A stretch of 9,611 nucleotides of DNA from Gammaproteobacteria bacterium (GTDB lineage Bacteria > Pseudomonadota > Gammaproteobacteria > SZUA-152): NCBI GenBank assembly GCA_003229995.1, contig QIGJ01000379.1, positions 1 to 9,611 of the forward strand. The letters run 5' to 3'. The notes beneath the pieces were generated by a model. That model did no database searches. It was not told the DNA's origin and saw only the letters and a list, made by a program, of their open reading frames with translations. The position numbers were made by a program, and so were the translations under genes. Below, in pieces: positions 1 to 6,618 of this stretch. The stretch's first letter is position 1. Each line of letters starts with the position of its first letter.

Positions 1-540
1 CTTTCCCGTCAAATCAAAGCACTCAAAAAACATGTAAATTCAAAAATCTGCCACACCAATGAAACATGGATCTGCAAGGGACAAATACGCACCCCCATGA
101 AAAAACATGAGAAAAAAGGGGGCGATCTTTTTTTCTATTGTTTGCCACAGTGCACCATTTCAGCATCGACCGTCCTGATTCACAAAAAAATCTTCAAAGA
201 AATCGGTTATTTTGATGTCACCCTACCCGTCTGTGAAGACTACGATTTCTGGCTCAGAATATCTGCACGTTATCCGGTGCTTTACATTGATGAAGCCTTA
301 AGCAAAAAATACGGAGGACACGCGGATCAACTCTCGACCTCATATTGGGGAATGGATCGATTCCGCATCCAAGCCCTCGACAAACTACTAAAAACAGACA
401 AACTGGATGGGGCAAAGCGCGCCGCAGTACAGACGATCCTGAGCAAGAAGTGTAAAACACTGATTAAAGGCGCCATAAAACACCAAAATAAAAAAATGAA
501 AACCTACGGGGAAGCCCTCATGGAATATCACCGTCTCTGA
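1..540 (+). CDS. Family 2 glycosyltransferase, C-terminal part (5' end outside window)
   Basis: The reading frame is open from base 1 to the TGA at 538-540, giving 179 visible residues. The true start is upstream of the window; the ATG at 97 is internal. The family transfers a sugar from a nucleotide-sugar donor, usually for cell-surface polysaccharide or glycolipid synthesis at the cytoplasmic face of the membrane. The visible part carries the typical GT2 (GT-A fold) second half: a segment PQCTISASTVLIHKKIF followed by GYFD, then the acidic motif CEDYDFWLRI, whose ED pair is the usual catalytic-base region, then KYGGHADQLS and WGMDRFRIQAL. The N-terminal nucleotide-binding half, including the DxD motif, is not visible. 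No following gene is close enough to form an operon with it. The family call is strong. The sugar and acceptor are unknown. Confidence 0.9.
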   Translation, partial: LSRQIKALKKHVNSKICHTNETWICKGQIRTPMKKHEKKGGDLFFYCLPQCTISASTVLIHKKIFKEIGYFDVTLPVCEDYDFWLRISARYPVLYIDEALSKKYGGHADQLSTSYWGMDRFRIQALDKLLKTDKLDGAKRAAVQTILSKKCKTLIKGAIKHQNKKMKTYGEALMEYHRL

Positions 541-775
541 GTCAGCAAAAAGAAATCTCTTGACACACCTTTGGATCAAAAAAGAGAAAATCTTAAATTC
601 AATTTAAAAGTACGATAGATGTTAATTTTTGGTAAAGCTCAAGAGGCGTCTTAGAATAGGGCTTGCTAAATAAGCTCTAAGTTGATGATTTTAAAAAGAT
701 TTATTATGTTGGATCATGTCTCAAGTGCAAGGGAAAAAACCATAAACCTCTGAAAAGCGTGCACACGGAGTTCAC
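541..775. other. AT-rich intergenic stretch without a recognisable gene
   Basis: About 235 bases between the glycosyltransferase stop and the transposase remnant. I see no open frame with recognisable protein character, no tRNA and no clear terminator. A TTGACA hexamer at 560-565 has no convincing -10 hexamer at a normal distance. A weak dyad (GGGCTT / AAGCTC with one G-T pair, near 660-676) could be a weak stem but lacks a T tract. The left end of the insertion element probably lies somewhere in the last part of this stretch, but I could not identify a terminal inverted repeat. Confidence 0.6.
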
Positions 776-1137
776 ATGTATCGTAAAATCGACCCGAATC
801 AGTGAACATTGATAGACTTTGATCTGCCCTTTGGTGGGAAACTACGGAGTGATAACCGGTGGGTGATTCTCTCGCAACAGATCCCCTGGGACGAGGTTGA
901 AGTTGAATACATCGTTCATTTTTTAAAAGACGACATGGGTTGCCCCTGCGAAGTCGTCAAGAATAGCCTTTGGCGCATTGATTCTTAAAGAACGACTCGG
1001 AGTCGTCGACCGGGAACTGGTCGAACAGATCGCTGAGAACCCCTACCTTCAGTACTTCCTCGGACTGTCGGTCTATCAGACAGTGCGCCCTTTCATCACT
1101 CCATGTTGACACGTTCCGAGAGAAAATTTTACATTAA
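776..1137 (+). pseudogene. Decayed N-terminal fragment of an IS5-superfamily transposase (DUF772-type)
   Basis: Starting at ATG 776, conceptual translation gives MYRKIDPNQ, a TGA stop at 803-805, then continues in the same frame with FDLPFGGKLRSDNRWV and IPWDEVEVEY. Near 970 one extra T shifts the frame, after which GALILKERLGVVDRELVEQ and ENPYLQYFLGL are read. Near 1090 and again near 1113 the frame changes twice more, giving PFHHSMLT and then FREKIL before a TAA at 1135-1137. These blocks match, in order, the conserved N-terminal domain of IS5/IS1182-type transposases (typical landmarks: LPFGGKL, DNRWI, KERLGLTDRELVEQI, NPYLQYFIGL, PFHHSM). The catalytic DDE domain is entirely absent. The piece is therefore a dead, 3'-truncated copy. 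The family call rests on remembered motif similarity, so the exact IS name is left open. Confidence 0.85.
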
Positions 1138-1203
1138 AGTCATTAGGATGGTTTTCTAGGAATTACAAACCCTCAAGGGCTCTACTGCGTAACATCAGTT
1201 AGG

Positions 1204-1978
1204 ATGAATGAAATGGATCAATGGCTTCTTGATATCATTGAGGAAATTCAAACCAGCACTGATTTTTCTGATATCAAGTGCATATTAATAAAAATAAGAG
1301 AGTCCCTGGGGTTTAGTAATATCTCTTATGTACTCAAATCTCCTGATACCTTTACTCTATGCTCAACGATTTTTGTGGGCGACTATCCTCACTGAGTGGA
1401 TCAAGCATTACGGTGAACAGGGTTATGCCAACATCGACCCTGTTGCATTGCATTGCTTGAATTCGGAGATTCCCTACCATTGGAGAAATTTCAATGAGCA
1501 TACGAAAGGAATTGTGCATCAGTTTTTTGGTGAAGCTGAAGAATTCAAATTATTCGATGGGATAAGCATAGGCTCGCCTCATTTTGATGGAAAAACAGAC
1601 CTCATCAGTTTGGCTTCAGATAAAAGGCTCGTCAAAAATTCTGCACAGCAACGCCACGCAATTATTTACCTGAATACCTTAAAATCTTTTATACACGAGC
1701 GGATCAACCAGCTGATGCAGCAACCTCAAAATAGCGCTTTAAATATCCAGCTTACCGAGCGAGAGAAAACTTGTTTGGTCTGGGTGGCAGAGGGTAAAAC
1801 TGCGCATGATATTGGGGTAATTTTACGCATTTCTGAAGCAACAGTAGTGTTCCACATAAAAAACTCTATCCAGAAACTGGACGTTACAAATCGCAGTCAG
1901 GCTATCGCAAAAGCTGTTTTGTTTGGCTATATCTCACCGCAATTCCCCGGAAAATCAGTGCCTACCTATCATTTTTGA
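1204..1978 (+). pseudogene. LuxR-family quorum-sensing regulator, split by a +1 frameshift
   Basis: Two frames together make one LuxR-type protein of about 257 residues. Frame one (from ATG 1204; ATG 1213 is an alternative that fits AGG at 1201-1203 better) ends VGDYPH then TGA at 1393-1395. Dropping T1393 restores the family sequence DYPHEWIKHYGEQGY. The autoinducer-binding domain (about residues 1-160 after repair) keeps the usual ligand-pocket residues: Trp65 and Tyr69 in EWIKHY, Asp78 in IDPV and Trp93 in PYHW. The C-terminal HTH (about 183-240) starts LTEREKTCLVW and keeps the conserved E, L and G of the LuxR DNA-binding domain. Such proteins bind acyl-homoserine lactones and regulate nearby promoters. 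No synthase gene is in the window, so it would be a LuxR solo. It may be a recent pseudogene, a sequencing error or, less likely, recoded. It lies just after a decayed transposase, which may have disturbed its promoter. Confidence 0.88.
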
Positions 1979-1999
1979 TAGTTATATTCTTTCTCCGAA

Positions 2000-2024
2000 A
2001 TCATTATGATCGTTTCACAGTGAA
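2000..2024. promoter_or_regulatory. Two adjacent 11-bp palindromes, candidate operator upstream of the pirin gene
   Basis: ATCATTATGAT (2000-2010) and TTCACAGTGAA (2014-2024) are each perfect 5-bp inverted repeats around one central base, separated by three bases. They sit about 50-70 bases before the pirin start and just after the luxR stop, where an operator for the seven-gene block would be expected. They do not look like a classical 20-bp lux box, so the binding protein is unknown. Short palindromes can occur by chance. Confidence 0.3.
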
Positions 2025-2070
2025 GGTATGCCACTGTTGTGCTTGGCTGTAATTTTATGAGGAGGGCGGG

Positions 2071-2769
2071 ATGATAACCCTACGCAGGGCGAAAGATAGA
2101 GGGCGGTTACAAATTGATTGGTTGGATAGCCATCATACTTTTTCTTTTGCAAATTATTACGACCCCGAACAACTGGGGTTTTCAAAATTACGTGTAATCA
2201 ATGATGATCGCGTCATTCCCGGTGGAGGTTTCTCGACGCATTCCCATCAAGATATGGAAATCATCACATGCGTGTTAAGTGGAAAACTTGCACATGAAGA
2301 CAGTATGGGAAATGCCTCTATTATTTCCCCTGGGGATGCGCAAAAAATGAGCGCAGGAAAAGGCATTACTCACAGCGAATTTAATGCATCAAAAGAAACC
2401 CCTGTACATTTCCTGCAAATCTGGATACAACCCAACAAATTGGGTGTGGATCCCAGTTATGAACAAAAACATATTCCGATTGAAAAGAAGCAGGGAGTCT
2501 TAAAATTACTCGCTTCCTCTGATGGTGCAGAAGATTCCATCTCCATCCATCAGGACGCGCGAGTTTATGTCTCTGTTTTGGACTCGGCGCAACAAATTGA
2601 TTATGCCATCAGTCCTACCCGTAAAATTTATCTACACGTGGCAATGGGCAACATAATGCTCAATGACATCAGTTTAGGTGGAGGAGATGGTGCCAGGGTC
2701 GTTGATGAAAAACGAATAACCTTAAATGGATCTGATCATGCGGAAATATTTTTATTTGATCTGCCGTGA
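2071..2769 (+). CDS. Pirin family protein (bicupin, YhhW-type)
   Basis: A 232-residue protein, the usual length for bacterial pirins such as YhhW, some of which act as quercetin 2,3-dioxygenase in vitro. The N-terminal cupin contains the family signature: WLDSHHTFSFANYY at about 17-30, then FSTHSHQDMEI with metal-ligand His57 and His59, and GITHSEFN with His101 and Glu103, giving the full His3Glu iron-site set. The region LQIWIQP follows at about 115-121 and the second, degenerate cupin fills the C-terminal half. No signal peptide or membrane segment is seen, so it should be cytoplasmic. The start is well supported by GAGGAGG at 2059-2065, five bases before ATG. It is the first gene of the co-directional block and is followed after 27 bases by the hydrolase gene. 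The in vivo substrate is unknown; pirins often sit next to genes of aromatic or xenobiotic metabolism. Confidence 0.93.
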   Translation: MITLRRAKDRGRLQIDWLDSHHTFSFANYYDPEQLGFSKLRVINDDRVIPGGGFSTHSHQDMEIITCVLSGKLAHEDSMGNASIISPGDAQKMSAGKGITHSEFNASKETPVHFLQIWIQPNKLGVDPSYEQKHIPIEKKQGVLKLLASSDGAEDSISIHQDARVYVSVLDSAQQIDYAISPTRKIYLHVAMGNIMLNDISLGGGDGARVVDEKRITLNGSDHAEIFLFDLP

Positions 2770-2796
2770 AAAACAAAATTCTAAAAGGAGAATACT

Positions 2797-3447
2797 ATGT
2801 CTAAATTACAACTTCTTAATCCAGAGAACTGTACGGTCATTTTTATCGACCATCAACCGCAGATGTCCTTTGGTGTCGCTTCCATAGACCGTCATCTCTT
2901 AATGAATAATGTGCTTGGTTTGGCCAAGGCTGCGAAAGTATTCGACGTTCCTACGATCTTGACAACTGTTGAAACTGAAAGCTTCAGTGGTCAAATGTGG
3001 CCGCAGTTGTTAGATATTTTCCCGACTCATGAACCCGTTGAACGGACTTCAATGAATTCATGGGAAGACAGCAATTTTGTGGCGCAAGTAGAAAAAACTG
3101 GCCGCAAAAAGTTGGTGATTGCCGCTTTATGGACTGAAGTGTGTCTAGCCTTTCCTGCATTAGAGGCAATGGAAGCGGGTTATGAAGTATATGCGGTCGT
3201 TGATGCATCAGGCGGAACTTCTCCTGTTGCGCACGATATGGCAATACAACGAATCACTCAGGCAGGTGCTGTGCCGGTGACGTGGCAGCAGGTGTTGCTT
3301 GAATTTCAACGTGACTGGGCACGAAAAGACACTTATGACGCCGTTCTTGAAATTGTAAAAGAACATAGTGGTGCCTATGGCATGGGTGTTGAGTATGCGT
3401 ACACCATGGTTCATGGACAACCTGCAAGCCGCAAAAAAAAAGGATAA
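2797..3447 (+). CDS. Isochorismatase-like cysteine hydrolase (YcaC-type)
   Basis: A 216-residue cytoplasmic protein with the isochorismatase-like alpha/beta fold. Asp18 in VIFIDHQPQM and Cys116 in ALWTEVCLAFPALEA are the nucleophile-activating Asp and the catalytic Cys of the cysteine-hydrolase branch, which rules out true isochorismatase (no Cys there). The position usually taken by the third triad residue falls in ERTSMNSWED, where Arg83 stands instead of Lys, as I recall for YcaC relatives. The segments LTTVETESF, VDASGGTSPVAH and ITQAGAVPVTW are also typical. The C-terminal part (about 180-216) carries a longer tail, DTYDAVLEIVKEH then GMGVEYAYTMVHG, ending in a basic RKKKG. The family hydrolyses amides or similar C-N bonds of small molecules; the substrate here is unknown. 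AAGGAG at 2785-2790, six bases before ATG, fixes the start. It is likely cotranscribed with the pirin gene. Confidence 0.92.
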   Translation: MSKLQLLNPENCTVIFIDHQPQMSFGVASIDRHLLMNNVLGLAKAAKVFDVPTILTTVETESFSGQMWPQLLDIFPTHEPVERTSMNSWEDSNFVAQVEKTGRKKLVIAALWTEVCLAFPALEAMEAGYEVYAVVDASGGTSPVAHDMAIQRITQAGAVPVTWQQVLLEFQRDWARKDTYDAVLEIVKEHSGAYGMGVEYAYTMVHGQPASRKKKG

Positions 3448-3457
3448 CGCAAAAATT

Positions 3458-3487
3458 CAACAAAAACCTGTAAACAGGTTTTTGTTG
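3458..3487 (+). terminator. Terminator-like perfect hairpin after the hydrolase gene
   Basis: CAACAAAAACCTG (3458-3470) pairs perfectly with CAGGTTTTTGTTG (3475-3487) around a TAAA loop. The core is CCTG-TAAA-CAGG flanked by A5 upstream and T5 downstream, the form of a rho-independent terminator that can work in both directions. It is GC-poor and therefore probably leaky. It begins 10 bases after the hydrolase stop and could reduce expression of the amidohydrolase gene relative to the first two genes. Confidence 0.65.
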
Positions 3488-3517
3488 TCAATGACAGACA
3501 ACGAAAGCGTCATTGAC
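3487..3517 (+). promoter_or_regulatory. Second hairpin directly before the amidohydrolase RBS
   Basis: GTCAATGAC (3487-3495) and GTCATTGAC (3509-3517) form a perfect 9-bp stem with a 13-base loop. It shares base 3487 with the preceding terminator-like hairpin and ends seven bases before the AAGGTGA ribosome binding site (3524-3530). It may be an operator, an mRNA-stabilising 5' stem or part of an attenuator. No T tract follows, so it is not itself a terminator. Confidence 0.4.
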
Positions 3518-3533
3518 AGCGGGAAGGTGAAAT

Positions 3534-5402
3534 ATGACTACCGATCTAAATAATGGTACTGAAAAATATGCGGACATGATTTTATACAATGGTCGCATTG
3601 CAACGATGGATAAAAAAAATCCCTTTGTCTCTGCACTTGCAATCAAAGATGATAAATTCATGAGCATTGGTTCCGAAAAGGAGGTAATGCGTTATCGAAA
3701 TAGTGGTACTCAGGTGATTGATCTGGCGCAACGTGTGGTAATTCCGGGGCTTAATGATTCACATACCCATTTGATTCGGGGCGGACTTAATTACAATCTG
3801 GAGTTGCGTTGGGATGGTGTGCCATCACTTGCCGATGGTTTACGCATGTTACAGGAGCAGGCGAGACGAACACCCAATGGTCAGTGGGTACGTGTCATCG
3901 GCGGGTGGTCGGAATTTCAGTTCGCTGAGCGTCGTATGCCGACCTTAGCTGAAATTAATGCTGCATCACCGGATACTCCAGTGATGGTATTACACTTGTA
4001 TGCACGGGCCATCCTTAATCGGGCCGCTTTGCGTGTATTGGGTTATTCGAAAGAAACACCGAATCCACCCGGCGGTGAAATTCAGCGCGATAAGGCGGGT
4101 CATCCCACTGGTCTGCTGATCGCCAGGCCTAATGCATTTATTCTTTACTCAACGCTAGCCATGGCACCTAAACTTCCCATCGAACAGCAACTAAATTCTA
4201 CGCGACAGTTCATGCGAGAACTCAATCGTCTGGCTATTACCAGCGTGATTGACGCGGGAGGCGGTTTCCAAAACTTTCCCGATGATTATGAGGTTATCGA
4301 TCAGTTGCATCGCAATAAGCAATTAACGGTAAGAATTGCTTACAACTTGTTTACGCAACAACCCGGCCAGGAGATGGCAGATTTCAACAAATGGACAAAG
4401 ATGACCATGCCTGGTCAAGGCGACGATTTTTATCGCATGAATGGTGCGGGAGAAATGCTGGCGTTCTCTGCGGTGGATTTTGAAGATTTTCTGGAACCAC
4501 GCCCGGATCTTCCCGATTCAATGGAATCCGATCTCAAAGAAGTTGTGACCTTACTGGCACAAAACCGTTGGCCATTCCGTATTCATTCCACCTACGATGA
4601 ATCGATAACACGCGTGCTCAACGTTTACGAGGAAGTGAATAAAGAAGTACCGTTTGATGGTTTGCACTGGATTATTGATCACGCCGAAACCATCTCCGTT
4701 CGGAATATCGAACGCATTAAGGCGCTTGGTGGTGGTATCGCCATCCAACATCGCATGGCCTATCAGGGCGAATATTTTGTTAATCGCTATGGTGCAGATA
4801 AGGCACAGCAAACACCACCCATAATAAAGATGTTAGAAATGGACGTTCCCGTTGGGGCAGGAACTGATGCTACGCGTGTTGCAAGCTACAACCCATTTGT
4901 TGCACTCTATTGGCTGGTGTCGGGAAAAACAGTGGGTGGGCTGCGTTTGTATCAACAGGAAAACTGCCTTGACCGAATGGAAGCATTGCGTTTATGGACA
5001 GTGGGAAGCAGTTGGTTTTCGGGTGAAGAAGAAAAAAAAGGAAAGATCACGGTTGGACAGCTTGCGGATCTGGCGGTACTGTCTGATGACTATTTTTCCA
5101 TTCCTGACGAGCAGATCAAGGCATTGGAATCCGTGCTGACAATTGTTGGTGGTAAAATTGTGTACGGTGTAGAAGATTTTAGGAAATTGGCTCCTGCACC
5201 ACTACCGGTTAGTCCAGACTGGTCTCCCGTAGCAAGCTACGGTGGGTATTCACAATTCTCAAGGGCCGTGAATGTCATGCCCCATTCGAGTTGTCGCTCA
5301 CACTTGCACAGTCATTCACAACCTTCGGCACAGAAAAACAGTAGAGACGCTATACGAGACCCCTTTGGCTGGGACAGAGGTTGTTTGTGTTTTGTGTTTT
5401 AA
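3534..5402 (+). CDS. YtcJ-like metal-dependent amidohydrolase (amidohydrolase 3 family)
   Basis: A 622-residue member of the amidohydrolase superfamily, YtcJ-like branch. The N-terminal beta part begins ADMILYNGRIATMD. The metal motif His77-x-His79 is in PGLNDSHTHL; further expected metal and active-site residues are His351 (RIHSTYDES), His383 (IIDHAETI) and Asp445 (GAGTDATR). The C-terminal beta part KGKITVGQLADLAVLSDDYF is the usual ending. No signal peptide, so cytoplasmic. Family members hydrolyse amide, ester or formyl bonds of small molecules; the substrate cannot be told. After LPVSPDWSPVASYGGY comes a His/Cys-rich tail (582-622) ending PFGWDRGCLCFVF, which looks like a family trait rather than read-through. 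Start ATG 3534 follows AAGGTGA at 3524-3530; the frame is open further upstream only briefly. Its stop overlaps the start of the lipoprotein gene, which points to translational coupling. Confidence 0.93.
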   Translation: MTTDLNNGTEKYADMILYNGRIATMDKKNPFVSALAIKDDKFMSIGSEKEVMRYRNSGTQVIDLAQRVVIPGLNDSHTHLIRGGLNYNLELRWDGVPSLADGLRMLQEQARRTPNGQWVRVIGGWSEFQFAERRMPTLAEINAASPDTPVMVLHLYARAILNRAALRVLGYSKETPNPPGGEIQRDKAGHPTGLLIARPNAFILYSTLAMAPKLPIEQQLNSTRQFMRELNRLAITSVIDAGGGFQNFPDDYEVIDQLHRNKQLTVRIAYNLFTQQPGQEMADFNKWTKMTMPGQGDDFYRMNGAGEMLAFSAVDFEDFLEPRPDLPDSMESDLKEVVTLLAQNRWPFRIHSTYDESITRVLNVYEEVNKEVPFDGLHWIIDHAETISVRNIERIKALGGGIAIQHRMAYQGEYFVNRYGADKAQQTPPIIKMLEMDVPVGAGTDATRVASYNPFVALYWLVSGKTVGGLRLYQQENCLDRMEALRLWTVGSSWFSGEEEKKGKITVGQLADLAVLSDDYFSIPDEQIKALESVLTIVGGKIVYGVEDFRKLAPAPLPVSPDWSPVASYGGYSQFSRAVNVMPHSSCRSHLHSHSQPSAQKNSRDAIRDPFGWDRGCLCFVF

Positions 5403-6589
5403 AAACATTATTTCTTCCCATAATGATGATTGCTGCAATCAGTGGTCTGGTTGGATGCATATCACCAATTGCGCTGGATCGTGCCGTAATCGAATACGAC
5501 AGAACGCACGCAAAAATTCAGGAAAAGCTTTTGTTGTTAAATATTGCCCGTGCAAAGAACCATAACCCTATCCATTTTACTGCAGTACCTAATGTGGCGG
5601 CGACCTTTGACTTTCGCATAAGTGCTAATTTGACACGGAAACCGTTCAGTAGTGGCGTCAGCGGCGTGACTCTGGGGGCCAGTATTGCTGAGAATCCAAC
5701 GATCAATATTGTCCCGATTCAGGGGGAAGCATTTACCAGGCGACTGTTAACCCCAATGGATGAAAGCAAGTTTGAATTTATGGCCCATCAGAATGTTGAT
5801 ATCGGCATTTTACTTCGTTTAATGGTTCGCGCGATCTTAGTTGAAAATAAAGGTATGCGAACTGTTTTTCATAATGATGCCCGTCATCCCAAAGAGTTTC
5901 GACAATTTCGGCGTGCAATTCTTCATTTAGCCGCACTGAAATATGCAGGAATACTCGACGTGGGGACAATTAATTATGACCAGCAATGGAGTAGTTTTGA
6001 TAAAAGTGATCCTTCGATAGAGACACTGCTAAAAACGGCTGAACGAGGTTACCGCTGGACAATAGATGGGCAGAAGAAAACTGTTAGTAAAACCGTACGT
6101 GGGCGTATGCTGATTGCTAATTATGATCCAGCCACACTTTCAAATGACGAACGTCGCCAGTTAGACGAAAAGGCCCGACAGTACCCGAATAATTTTATCC
6201 TTGTGGACATTAGGCAAGGCTACCCTGGTGGAGAATTTCCGATACAGGCATGGATAAAACTCAGAAGCTTTAATGCGGTGATAGAGTTTATTGCAAACAG
6301 CATGCACAGCTATCCCGAATTTCAGGTAGAAAAAGATCCGCGGAGTGGATCAATTTCGTCCAACCCTGTTAAGACATTGGAAATTCTGGAATCATCCAAT
6401 CAACCCAAAAATATCAATCTTTTTGTGAAATATCAATCTTCCTATTATTGGTTAGCGAAGGGTAATAATCGCCAAAGCCCCAATACAAATTGGAACAAAG
6501 AAGGTTTCAAATTACTTTATCACCTGTACCAAATGACGGTTATGGATGTAACACATGCCCCGGTTTTACCCATCAGCATTGCAAAATAG
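5387..6589 (+). CDS. Predicted outer-envelope lipoprotein of unknown function
   Basis: About 400 residues. I chose GTG 5387 because GAGG at 5377-5380 sits six bases before it; the frame also allows TTG 5381 and ATG 5423 or 5426. The N-terminus is a lipoprotein signal peptide: a hydrophobic stretch LKTLFLPIMMIAAISG and lipobox LVGC, with the lipidated Cys codon at 5456-5458. The residue after it is Ile, not Asp, so sorting to the outer membrane is expected. The mature part starts with ALDRAVIEYDRT and a short helical region, then LLLNIARAKNHNPIHFTAVPNVAATFDFR, a block I recall from conserved hypothetical proteins of many proteobacteria. Later come RRLLTPMDESKFEF and, near the end, YYWLAKGNN. 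No catalytic motif is visible. It overlaps the amidohydrolase gene by 16 bases and lies 29 bases before the MFS gene, so it is part of the same unit; its role may be as an envelope partner for transport (inference). Confidence 0.85.
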   Translation: MFCVLKTLFLPIMMIAAISGLVGCISPIALDRAVIEYDRTHAKIQEKLLLLNIARAKNHNPIHFTAVPNVAATFDFRISANLTRKPFSSGVSGVTLGASIAENPTINIVPIQGEAFTRRLLTPMDESKFEFMAHQNVDIGILLRLMVRAILVENKGMRTVFHNDARHPKEFRQFRRAILHLAALKYAGILDVGTINYDQQWSSFDKSDPSIETLLKTAERGYRWTIDGQKKTVSKTVRGRMLIANYDPATLSNDERRQLDEKARQYPNNFILVDIRQGYPGGEFPIQAWIKLRSFNAVIEFIANSMHSYPEFQVEKDPRSGSISSNPVKTLEILESSNQPKNINLFVKYQSSYYWLAKGNNRQSPNTNWNKEGFKLLYHLYQMTVMDVTHAPVLPISIAK

Positions 6590-6618
6590 CCGAATAAAAT
6601 AAGGACGCAAACGTAAAT

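Noticed and set aside
560..565. TTGACA hexamer that looks like a -35 box
   Set aside because: No TATAAT-like hexamer stands 16-18 bases downstream, and the next gene in that direction is only the decayed transposase.
1178..1203. Possible terminal inverted repeat of the insertion element near GCGTAACATCAG
   Set aside because: I found no matching inverted copy on the left side of the remnant, so I could not support it as a feature.
1975..2010. Possible promoter TTGATA (1975-1980) with TATGAT (2005-2010) before the pirin gene
   Set aside because: The 24-base spacing is too long for a standard sigma-70 promoter.
3254..3463. Minus-strand open frame overlapping the end of the hydrolase gene
   Set aside because: It lies opposite a well-supported gene, is low in recognisable composition and has no neighbouring signals.
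4852..5139. 95-codon plus-strand frame within the amidohydrolase gene
   Set aside because: It is a different-frame shadow of the conserved GTDATR region of the amidohydrolase.
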